64,000 nt of DNA, taken from positions 3,810,001-3,874,000 of the forward strand of contig NZ_JAIMBW010000001.1 of the NCBI RefSeq assembly GCF_019195455.1. Direction: 5' to 3'. The position numbers and the translations under genes are program-made. Origin of the DNA: Gymnodinialimonas phycosphaerae. Its GTDB lineage: Bacteria > Pseudomonadota > Alphaproteobacteria > Rhodobacterales > Rhodobacteraceae. The notes under the pieces were generated by a model. The model was given only the letters and a program-made list of their open reading frames with translations, was not told where the DNA came from and did not search any database. Of this stretch, positions 56,994-64,000 are shown piece after piece; within the stretch, counting starts at the first letter, position 1, and the number at the start of each line of letters is the position of its first letter.

Positions 56994-58562
56994 CTACATC
57001 GTGGTTGTGTCCACGTCTTCCTCAGCGCTCAGTTCCAGGGGGGCTGCCTTGACGATCAGGTCGTCGGTGCCGAGGCCGTTCACAGGCCGAGAGAGCATGT
57101 AGCGCGTGACCCAGAACAGCCGCTCTTCGGCGCGGGTAATCGCGACGTAGGCCAGCCGCTTCCACAGCGCCTGCCCCGCCTCCATCCGGCCCGCGCGGGA
57201 GGCGGCATAAAGATCCGGCGCGAAGACCTGAACCTCGGGCCACTGCGATCCCTGCGCCTTGTGCATCGTCACCGCCGCGCCGTGCAGGAAGGCGGCCCCC
57301 ATGCGGGCGGCATAGGGCAGGAAGGGTTCTTCCTCGCCCGGTTTCTCGATCTTCACGATCGAGGCGGCGGAGAAGCGCGGGGTTTCGGCGCCGATCACGT
57401 GCAGTCGCGAGAAGCCCGGTTTGTTGCCGGGGCCCAAGTAGACCACGGGCGCGCCCTTGATCAGGCCACGCGCCTCCAGGTCGATACGCTTCTTGCGGTG
57501 TTTCAGGGGCAATTCGATCCCGTCGCAGATCAGCGGCTCTCCGGGCAGGATCTCATCGTCGCCTGCGCCGAAGGCCGCGCGGAAGGCGGCGATCAGGCGG
57601 ATGCGGGTGGCATTGCGCCAGACCAGAACCGGCGAGCGCGCCATCATGTCGGCGTTGGCGCGGGGGCTGATGACGACGCGGTCGTCGCGGGCGGCGGCCT
57701 CTTCGATCATCTGCTCGAAGTCGCGGAATTCAAGTTGTGGATCGCCCAGGGCGTGGGCGAGGTCAAGGATCGGATTATCGGCGTCCTGGCGGTGGACGCG
57801 GCCCAGGTGCAGCAGGTTGTCGCCCTTGAACCGGTCGAAAATCATCTCGCCGGATTGGCCGACGGGGGCCAGCTGCGCGGGGTCGCCAAAGAGGATCAGG
57901 GTGGGGAAGATTTCTTTGAGGTCTTGGAACTGCTTGTCGTCCAGCATGGACGACTCGTCCACCAGCCCGATATCCAAACCATCTTCGCGGCGCTTCCAGC
58001 CGGTGATGAAGTCTGACCCCCGCAGCCCGGCAGAGGCCAGCGCGGCGGGCACGGATTTCGTCGCCTCATAGACCTCTTTCGCGCGGTCCATGGCGGCGTC
58101 GGTCAGCGCCTCGATCACCGGGCGTTCGCCGTTTCCAGCCAGCCATTCGGCAACCTTCTCGAATTCCGGGTCATACATCGGCGTGTAGAGGATGCGGTGG
58201 ATCGTCGTGGCGGGCACGCCGCGATTGCGCAGGACGGAAGCCGCCTTGTTGGTCGGCGCCAGCACCGCCACGGTGCGGCGTTCCTTGCGGCGCTTGCCTT
58301 CCCAATCGCCCGAAACGATTTCGACCCCCGTGCGTTCCAGCGCCTTGACCAGTTCCGCAAGCAGCAGCGTCTTGCCCGAGCCCGCTTTGCCCGTCACCGC
58401 GAGCACGGCACCCTGAGTTTCCTTGGCAGGCACCAGCGTGTCGTCGTCGATATCAACGCCCATCTCCCGCAGGACCTCGGCGATGCGATCGTGGGCGTGG
58501 GCCTGATCTTCGGAGAAGGTGGGGGCCGAAGATGAATCGGAAGAGGCAACGGGAGCTGTCAT
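56994..58562 (-). CDS. RecD-like SF1 ATP-dependent DNA helicase
   Basis: A 522-residue helicase-type ATPase: Walker A VTGKAGSGKTLLL (58-65 core), motif Ia APTNKAASVL, Walker B in LVDESSM, motif III FGDPAQLAPVG, and C-terminal MHKAQGSQWPEV with VAITRAEERL. This is the RecD/UvrD-like SF1B arrangement, DNA repair or recombination. No partner nuclease domain is seen in the chain. Confidence 0.9.
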   Translation of the reverse strand: MTAPVASSDSSSAPTFSEDQAHAHDRIAEVLREMGVDIDDDTLVPAKETQGAVLAVTGKAGSGKTLLLAELVKALERTGVEIVSGDWEGKRRKERRTVAVLAPTNKAASVLRNRGVPATTIHRILYTPMYDPEFEKVAEWLAGNGERPVIEALTDAAMDRAKEVYEATKSVPAALASAGLRGSDFITGWKRREDGLDIGLVDESSMLDDKQFQDLKEIFPTLILFGDPAQLAPVGQSGEMIFDRFKGDNLLHLGRVHRQDADNPILDLAHALGDPQLEFRDFEQMIEEAAARDDRVVISPRANADMMARSPVLVWRNATRIRLIAAFRAAFGAGDDEILPGEPLICDGIELPLKHRKKRIDLEARGLIKGAPVVYLGPGNKPGFSRLHVIGAETPRFSAASIVKIEKPGEEEPFLPYAARMGAAFLHGAAVTMHKAQGSQWPEVQVFAPDLYAASRAGRMEAGQALWKRLAYVAITRAEERLFWVTRYMLSRPVNGLGTDDLIVKAAPLELSAEEDVDTTTM

Positions 58563-58630
58563 GGGCGCGACCCTACCCGCGCCTGTGGGCGAGGGGTAGG
58601 GGCGAAGGCCAGGATCAAGGGATCTTGCGC

Positions 58631-58933
58631 CTAGAGTAACACGTCGCCAAGCAAGATCGGATTGGCGTCGCGGACATGCGAAAGGTCGTCTGTTGCCACT
58701 GCCAGGGTTAACGCCAGCGAGCGGGCCAGTTGTGCGTCGATGCGGTTGGGACCGCTGCCGTTGAACGTGTCGATGATCACCCGGTCCGCTGAAAGAAGCG
58801 CACGGATCACCGCGATGGCGGGCTCTTCCGGGACGGAATTGCGTAGGGTGGTAGCAAGGGTGAGGGCGTCGTTGTCGGGGGCCATGACGGCTGCGAGAAC
58901 GTGTTCGAGTAGGGATTCAGTATCTTTGCGCAT
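58631..58933 (-). CDS. hypothetical small protein
   Basis: Encodes 100 residues, mostly helical, with ESLLEHVLAAVMAPDND and AIAVIRALLSADRVI and no membrane helix or cysteine. No family recognised. The start at 58933 is uncertain because no good ribosome site is visible; an ATG at 58993 would lengthen it by 20 residues. It lies in a roughly 570-bp space between the helicase and doeB. Confidence 0.45.
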   Translation of the reverse strand: MRKDTESLLEHVLAAVMAPDNDALTLATTLRNSVPEEPAIAVIRALLSADRVIIDTFNGSGPNRIDAQLARSLALTLAVATDDLSHVRDANPILLGDVLL

Positions 58934-59129
58934 CGGGGTTTCGGTCAGGGCCGTCCTTTTGAAGGGGAAGGGATGACCGGGGTTCTCCCGCATGATGGCC
59001 GGTTTCATCGGCGTCTGCTTTGGTGAGCAGGCCCGGGCTATCCGGGGGCGCCTGGGGAGGCAAGCGTCGCATTGGAAACAGACAATTTGCGCGAAACAGT
59101 TAACGTTTCCGGCTTCTGAAATCAGCTCG

Positions 59130-60137
59130 CTATGGAAATCCGATGGGCCCTTCATCGGTCCCGATGACGAAAGCGCAATCGCCGGGTTTGATCAGGCCGG
59201 GCACATGGCGCGCGGCAAGGATGCCGGGGCGCTGCGCGTGGATGGATTTCGGGACGGTGCAGAGATCATCGACGTTATAGATATCCGCCAGCTTCTGGTG
59301 CTGTTCGACCGTATCGCCAAGGGCCACGTGGGCGTGAAACAGCCCGCCGTGGGTGGCGAAGTGGAAGCCGCCAGGATCAGAGAGGTCCAGCCCGCGAGAG
59401 GGGCGTGCGCCGGCGGGCCAATCGTAGTGAACGTGGTGGGCAAGGACATTGCGTAGACCTGAGATCGCGATCTCGGCGCTGACGGCGGTGGCCGTTCCCG
59501 CGCCGCCAAGCTCTGTCGTCACGAAGGTCCTGCCCGCCCTCTCGGCCGCGCCGTCCAGCATGCCGGTGTCGTCAATTTCACGCAGGCGGGCGGTCCAGGG
59601 CGCGCCGAAAGCCCGCGCGGCGGTGGCACAGCGGTGGTCTTGGTCGGCATCATCGAGGATGTGGGACACGGCCATGGGCAGAAAGTCGAGCGTTTTGCCG
59701 CCGGAGTGAAGATCAATCACCAGATCGGCCATGGGGATCAGCGTATCGTTGATGACGGCGGCGATCTTCTGGGTGATCGTTCCGGAGGCTGCGCCGGGGA
59801 ACGCCCGGTTAAGGTTCACGCCGTCGAGGGGCGAGGTCCGCGTGGCGGCGCGAAACGCAGGTGCGTTGAGGGCGGGGATCGCGATGAGGCGGCCGAAGAT
59901 GGTTTCGGGCGTGGCGGCGTCGATCAGGTGGCGGATGGCAATCGGCCCCTCGTATTCATCGCCATGGGTGCCACCCATCACCAGCGCCGTTTGGCCGGGG
60001 CGGGTGCCGTTGATCACCACGAGCGGGATCATCACGTGTCCCCAGGCGCTGTCATCGGCGGAGTGGGGCAGCCGGATGTGGCCATAGTGCTTGCCGGGCA
60101 TGTCGAGGGCGGCGTTGTCCTTCTCGAACACGATCAT
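59130..60137 (-). CDS. doeB: N2-acetyl-L-2,4-diaminobutyrate deacetylase (DoeB-like)
   Basis: A 335-residue member of the succinylglutamate desuccinylase/aspartoacylase family. Zinc ligands are visible in GGTHGDEYEG (His and Glu) and DLHSGG (His). Together with the M24-family neighbour it fits DoeB, which releases acetate from acetylated diaminobutyrate during ectoine breakdown. It overlaps doeA by ATGA at 60134-60137. Other acyl-amino-acid deacylases are possible; the context argues for DoeB. Confidence 0.82.
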   Translation of the reverse strand: MIVFEKDNAALDMPGKHYGHIRLPHSADDSAWGHVMIPLVVINGTRPGQTALVMGGTHGDEYEGPIAIRHLIDAATPETIFGRLIAIPALNAPAFRAATRTSPLDGVNLNRAFPGAASGTITQKIAAVINDTLIPMADLVIDLHSGGKTLDFLPMAVSHILDDADQDHRCATAARAFGAPWTARLREIDDTGMLDGAAERAGRTFVTTELGGAGTATAVSAEIAISGLRNVLAHHVHYDWPAGARPSRGLDLSDPGGFHFATHGGLFHAHVALGDTVEQHQKLADIYNVDDLCTVPKSIHAQRPGILAARHVPGLIKPGDCAFVIGTDEGPIGFP

Positions 60138-61312
60138 TTCACCGAGACCTCCCGCGGCAGGGAGGATAGGCAATCTGCGCCCGTTTCGGTAATCAAGATG
60201 GGTTCGGTGATCTCGATCCCGCCGTCATCAAGCCAAAGGGCGGGCATGAAGTGGAAGGTCATGCCGGGTTCCAGCACGGTGGTGTCGCCGGCGCGGAAAG
60301 ACATCGTGCGTTCGCCCCAATCGGGGGGATAGCTAAGGCCGATGGCGTAGCCGCAGCGGCTGTCTTTCTCATACCCCAGGCGGTTAAGCGTGCTGTTGAA
60401 CGCCGTGGCGATGTCCTCGCAGGTATTGCCGGGTTTGGCCTGCGCGAGGGCCTGCGCGCTGGCCTCCAACACCGCGTCTTCGGCCCGCCTGTAGGCGTCG
60501 GGCATGGTGCCGAGGAAAAGCGTACGCGATTGCGGGCAGTGGTAGCGGCGGTAGACGCCTGCGATCTCGAAAAACGTGGCCTCGCCTTCGCGCATCGGCT
60601 TGTCGTCCCACGTCAGATGCGGCGCGGTGGCGTCCATGCCCGAGGGCGTCAGCGGCACGATGGCCGGATAGTCGCCCCAGGCGTCGTCGGTGCCCAGAAC
60701 GGACGTGCGCAGGATCTCGGCCACCAGGTGATGCTTGGGCAGGCCCGGCTCTGCGACCTCCAGGATACGGGTATGCATCGCTTCCACAATGCCCGCCGCC
60801 TTGCGCATCCGGTCGATCTCGGCTGGGGATTTTACGGCGCGTTGCCAGTTCACCAAGCCTGTCGCGTCCACCAGCGTCGCGTCTGGCAGATGCGCCACAA
60901 GGGCCGCGTGGGCAGCCGCTGAATAGTAGTAGTTGTCCAGTTCCACGCCAATACGCGCAGACCCTGCGCCCTTGTCACGCAACAGCGCCGCTAGCGTTTC
61001 ATGGGGGTGCTTTTCGGGGTTCTGAACGTAGGTGTCATCATAGCCGATCACGTGATCATCGGGCATGTAGACCGTCCGAAGCGCCCCCAGCCCGTCCATT
61101 GCCCGGCCCCACCACAGCGGCACGCCCGAGGTCCCGACGACAACCGCCTGATGCACGTAGAACGACCAGCCGTCATAGCCGGAAATCCACGCCATGTTCG
61201 ACGGGTCGGTGATCACAAGCCAGTCGATCTCTCGCGCCTCCATTGCGGCGCGCAGCTTGTCGAGGCGTGCGAGATAGTCAGAGGTCGGAAAAGCGAGGTT
61301 GTTGCTGGCCAT
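60134..61312 (-). CDS. doeA: ectoine hydrolase (DoeA-like, M24 peptidase family)
   Basis: A 392-residue creatinase/prolidase-fold protein. The N-terminal domain contains DWLVITDPSNMAWISGYDGW and SFYVHQAVV; the C-terminal pita-bread domain has EGEATFFEIAGVYRRYHC and YAIGLSYPPDWGE. These match DoeA, which opens the ectoine ring to acetyl-diaminobutyrate. ATG 61312 follows AAGGAAA. It is coupled to doeB. Confidence 0.85.
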   Translation of the reverse strand: MASNNLAFPTSDYLARLDKLRAAMEAREIDWLVITDPSNMAWISGYDGWSFYVHQAVVVGTSGVPLWWGRAMDGLGALRTVYMPDDHVIGYDDTYVQNPEKHPHETLAALLRDKGAGSARIGVELDNYYYSAAAHAALVAHLPDATLVDATGLVNWQRAVKSPAEIDRMRKAAGIVEAMHTRILEVAEPGLPKHHLVAEILRTSVLGTDDAWGDYPAIVPLTPSGMDATAPHLTWDDKPMREGEATFFEIAGVYRRYHCPQSRTLFLGTMPDAYRRAEDAVLEASAQALAQAKPGNTCEDIATAFNSTLNRLGYEKDSRCGYAIGLSYPPDWGERTMSFRAGDTTVLEPGMTFHFMPALWLDDGGIEITEPILITETGADCLSSLPREVSVK

Positions 61313-61606
61313 GGGTGTTTCCTTTTTCGCCAGGAGGTTGATCCGCAAAACCGAGAGGGGTCCAGCCTCTTTGCGACATCCTGTGGCGTTGGATCGGCGT
61401 CGTGGATCTGCGTGGCACCGAGGTCATGCGCCATGGGGGGCCGGGGGGTCTTCCCCCCGCGTCGCACCGAAGGTGCCACCGCGGTCGTGTCCAAAGGCCG
61501 TCAGGCCGTGGCACGCCGACGCGTGCCGTTGCGCGATTGTCGGGAACAGGCCTTTCGTTCCCGCGCCACGGTGATAGCCTGTCCCCAACGCAAGGAGGAT
61601 CACGCG
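61313..61606. promoter_or_regulatory. structured intergenic region between doeA and the aminotransferase
   Basis: No gene seen in 294 bp. An outer stem GTGGCACC (61412-61419) / GGTGCCAC (61472-61479) encloses a G6/C6 hairpin (61442-61459, loop TCTT). This region holds the promoters of both divergent genes; the structures could be regulatory or transcriptional stops. Confidence 0.4.
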
Positions 61607-62977
61607 ATGCTGACGAACGACCAACTAAGCCGGTGGGATCAGGACCACTTCTTTCATCCCTCCACCGCGCTGGGGGCCCACGCACGCGGCGAAGCGCCGG
61701 GGATGATCATCAAGACGGCCGAGGGCTGTCACATCACGGACCGCAACGGCAACCGGATGCTGGATGCCTTCGCGGGGCTTTACTGCGTGAACATCGGCTA
61801 TGGCCGCCAAGAGGTGGCCGAGGCCATTGCGGCGCAGGCGCGCGAGTTGGCCTATTACCACTCCTACGTGGGCAACGGCACGGAGGCCTCGATCACGCTC
61901 GCCAAGATGGTCACGGACCGTGCGCCGGACGGCATGAACCGCGTCTATTTCGGGCAGGGTGGGTCGGACGCGAACGAGACCAACATCAAGCTGGTTTGGT
62001 ACTACAACAACATCCTGGGGCGGCCCGAGAAGAAGAAAATCATCTCGCGCTGGCGGGGATATCATGGCTCGGGCCTGATGAGTGGAAGCCTGACGGGCCT
62101 GTCGCTTTTCCACAAGAAGTTTGATCTTCCCTTGGACAAAGTGCTCCACAGTACAGCGCCATACTTCTTCCAGCGTGAAAATGTTGCACAAACCGAACAA
62201 GAGTTCACAGCCCAATGTGCCGCCGATCTGGAAGAGATGATCGCCCGCGAAGGCGCCGATACTATCGCCGCGTTCATCGCGGAGCCGGTCATCGGAACCG
62301 GCGGCATCGTCCCCCCGCCCGAGGGCTATTGGGAGGCCATCGGCGCGATCCTGAAGAAGCACGATATCCTGTTGATCGCCGACGAGGTCATCACCGGGTT
62401 CGGGCGTTTGGGCACCATGTTCGGCTCGCCCTTCTATGGGATGGACCCCGACATCATCACTATCGCCAAGGGGCTGACGAGTGCTTATGCACCGCTGTCG
62501 GGCTCGGTCGTCCATGACCGGGTGTTCGAGGTCCTGGCGCGCGGCACCGATGAGAACGGGCCTTTGGGTCACGGCTGGACGTATTCGGCGCATCCCATCG
62601 GGGCCGCGGCGGGGGTGGCGAACCTGAAGCTGCTCGATAGCCTTGGGTTGGTGGACAATGCCGCCGACGTCGGCCCCTACCTGACGGCGCAGATGCGTGC
62701 GGCACTGGGGGAGCATCCGCACTTGGGTGAGATCCGGGGCGTTGGCATGTTGACGGCGCTGGAGCTGGTCGCCAAGCCCGGCACCCGCGAAGGGTTCGAT
62801 CCGGCCGCCAAGGTTGTCCCGCAGATCGCGGCTGCCATGGCCAGGCGCGGGGTGATCGCCCGCGCCATGCCCCAGGCTGATATCGTGGGCTTCTCTCCGC
62901 CCCTGTGCCTGACCCGCGCCGAGGCCGACACCATCGTCGGCGTCACGGCAGAGGCGGTAGCAGAGGTGCTGGGCTGA
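61607..62977 (+). CDS. class III aminotransferase, possible diaminobutyrate transaminase
   Basis: A 456-residue PLP-dependent aminotransferase of class III. Lys288 in TIAKGLTSAYAP is the Schiff-base lysine; DEVITGFGRLG holds the cofactor Asp, and YHGSGLMSGSLTG is the substrate-side block. Its position beside doeA/doeB suggests a DoeD-like step on 2,4-diaminobutyrate. A general omega-amino acid or taurine role is possible. AAGGAGGAT precedes the ATG. Confidence 0.85.
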   Translation: MLTNDQLSRWDQDHFFHPSTALGAHARGEAPGMIIKTAEGCHITDRNGNRMLDAFAGLYCVNIGYGRQEVAEAIAAQARELAYYHSYVGNGTEASITLAKMVTDRAPDGMNRVYFGQGGSDANETNIKLVWYYNNILGRPEKKKIISRWRGYHGSGLMSGSLTGLSLFHKKFDLPLDKVLHSTAPYFFQRENVAQTEQEFTAQCAADLEEMIAREGADTIAAFIAEPVIGTGGIVPPPEGYWEAIGAILKKHDILLIADEVITGFGRLGTMFGSPFYGMDPDIITIAKGLTSAYAPLSGSVVHDRVFEVLARGTDENGPLGHGWTYSAHPIGAAAGVANLKLLDSLGLVDNAADVGPYLTAQMRAALGEHPHLGEIRGVGMLTALELVAKPGTREGFDPAAKVVPQIAAAMARRGVIARAMPQADIVGFSPPLCLTRAEADTIVGVTAEAVAEVLG

Positions 62978-63139
62978 TCGGCCCGATGCGCCCCCCAATG
63001 TGTGCCGAGGTACGCCTCCCTCGGTGCGCTCACGGTGTCAATGATCCAGAACAAAGCCCCCTGGCCTGCCGGACTGGTATGACCCGGCAGGCGTCTGGCC
63101 GCATCTTCCGTGGTCGACGCATCTGGACAGGAGGCCGCA

Positions 63140-63661
63140 ATGAAAGTCTTGATCCTCTATGCAACCGTCGAGGGGCAAACCGGCAAAATCGCGCGGTTTG
63201 TTCAGGAACAGATCGAAGCGCTTGGGCACGAGGCCACGTTGGCCAACGCCGACGACCCTGCCGAATTGCCGATAGACGGAGCGGATGCCGTGGTGCTGGC
63301 AGCACCGGTTCACCAGCGGCGTCACCCAAGAAACTTCGAAGCGCTGGTGAGCGCCCGCAAGGATGATCTGGCCGCGCGCAAGGTGCTGATGCTGACTGTC
63401 AGCCTGAACGCGGCCTTCGCCGAGGGCCGTGAGGAAGCCGCAGATTATCTGCTGGAGATGAAGATGCGCACCGGGCTGGAGCCCACTGCGGAACTCTTGG
63501 TCGCGGGTGCCGTGCGCACCGGCGAATATGATTACTTTGCCAAGCAGGTTGTGGAGCATGTGGTGATGCGCGGTCGGGACTACGACCGCTCGGTCGATGA
63601 GCATGAGTTCACCGATTGGGACGCCTTGGCCACGGCCTTGAAAGCGTTCCTGAAGGGCTAG
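63140..63661 (+). CDS. flavodoxin-domain protein, HemG-like
   Basis: A 173-residue flavodoxin-fold protein. ILYATVEGQTGKIARFV is the FMN phosphate loop; VLAAPVHQRRHPRNFEALV and FTDWDALATALKAFL match the layout of HemG protoporphyrinogen oxidase. AGGAGG sits at 63129-63134. No haem genes are nearby, so the electron acceptor or substrate is unproven. Confidence 0.82.
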   Translation: MKVLILYATVEGQTGKIARFVQEQIEALGHEATLANADDPAELPIDGADAVVLAAPVHQRRHPRNFEALVSARKDDLAARKVLMLTVSLNAAFAEGREEAADYLLEMKMRTGLEPTAELLVAGAVRTGEYDYFAKQVVEHVVMRGRDYDRSVDEHEFTDWDALATALKAFLKG

Positions 63662-63772
63662 GATGCGCGCCTTCGGGGGAGCGCGCCGCCCGGCTTCCCC
63701 CTTGCGAGGATTCAAACCCTTCGTTAGGCTTAAACGATTATTGTTTAACCTGATTTCGGACCTATTCCCTTT

Positions 63773-64000
63773 ATGCCTGACACGCACGTCACTTGCCCCA
63801 ACTGCGGCTACGGCTACGAGAACCTGCGCAAATCCACGCGGATGTTCGATTGCCCGGCCTGCGGCACCACGCTGTACCGCGAGGACAACACCCTGGCGCC
63901 CATGGGCAACAATGGCGAGATGCACGACTACCCCATGCTGTTCGGTCTTGGCGATGCGGTCACCGCAGAGGGGCGCAAATACGTCATTCAGGGCCACGCG
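63773..64000 (+). CDS. zinc-ribbon protein, C-terminus cut by the window end
   Basis: Open from ATG 63773 to the window end (76 codons seen). It begins with a four-Cys zinc ribbon (CPNCGYGY and FDCPACGTTL), then an FGLGDAVTAEGRKY block like DUF4178-type proteins. The rest is outside the window, so function and length are unknown. Confidence 0.65.
   Translation, partial: MPDTHVTCPNCGYGYENLRKSTRMFDCPACGTTLYREDNTLAPMGNNGEMHDYPMLFGLGDAVTAEGRKYVIQGHA

Noticed and set aside
61046..61057. Palindrome GATCACGTGATC in doeA
   Set aside because: Inside a coding region, differs from the TGTGATCACA type, and stands alone.
61209..61218. Single GTGATCACA-like site in doeA
   Set aside because: Within coding sequence, single and without the 21-bp partner.

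Overview
The window looks like chromosomal DNA of a marine Rhodobacterales alphaproteobacterium (Roseobacter group). The evidence is high GC with strong G/C bias at third codon positions, the ethylmalonyl-CoA pathway genes (ccr, ecm, mesaconyl-CoA hydratase, malyl-CoA thioesterase), VPLPA-CTERM surface proteins, a Hint-domain protein, a FYDLN-acid protein, an ALDH16-type aldehyde dehydrogenase and ectoine-degradation genes. No CRISPR array, rRNA, insertion sequence or prophage was seen. One tRNA-Ala is present.

Layout. 1-6.3 kb: two membrane proteins, then a deoxyribose-catabolism operon on the minus strand (deoC, two small membrane proteins, double-domain ALDH16), a DMT transporter and rpe. 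6.5-16.8 kb: membrane-anchored nuclease, ccr, an acyltransferase, a divergent pair of paralogous VPLPA-CTERM proteins, ecm, and an H-NS-like gene joined to deoD and an aldo/keto reductase. 16.8-21.6 kb: ornithine decarboxylase with a long leader, a DUF1989 protein, CreD, and a sulfotransferase broken by an in-frame amber codon. 21.7-47.1 kb: a TCA-cycle supercluster. It holds sdhCDA, three small lipoproteins and sdhB on the minus strand; mesaconyl-CoA hydratase and malyl-CoA thioesterase; mdh; a small surface-polymer group; then sucC, sucD, sucA, sucB and lpd on the plus strand, interleaved with secreted, DUF805, methyltransferase, HXXEE and MAPEG genes. 47.2-58.6 kb: Hint protein, GntR regulator, YgjP-like peptidase, FYDLN-acid protein, tRNA-Ala with a duplicated 3' end, ECF sigma/vWA pair, TauE/TIGR02186 pair, SDR, RecD-like helicase. 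59-63 kb: ectoine degradation (doeA, doeB, class III aminotransferase). 63-64 kb: HemG-like flavodoxin and a truncated zinc-ribbon protein.

How it works together. The TCA enzymes and the ethylmalonyl-CoA genes lie interleaved, as expected for a heterotroph that assimilates C2 units, propionate-type substrates and compatible solutes. Two shared sequence signals support coordinated control. A pair of identical 10-bp palindromes (TGTGATCACA), 21 bp apart, lies upstream of both sdhC and sucC. A TTRTTGCGC element lies upstream of ccr, ecm and the malyl-CoA thioesterase/mesaconyl-CoA hydratase unit. These two signals are the most interesting unexplained structure here. Other points worth a look are the three two-cysteine lipoproteins inside the sdh operon, the disrupted sulfotransferase and glycosyltransferase, the dispersed 26-bp repeat, and the genes inserted between sucC and sucD. 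Family names come from recognising motifs by eye; no database search was run.
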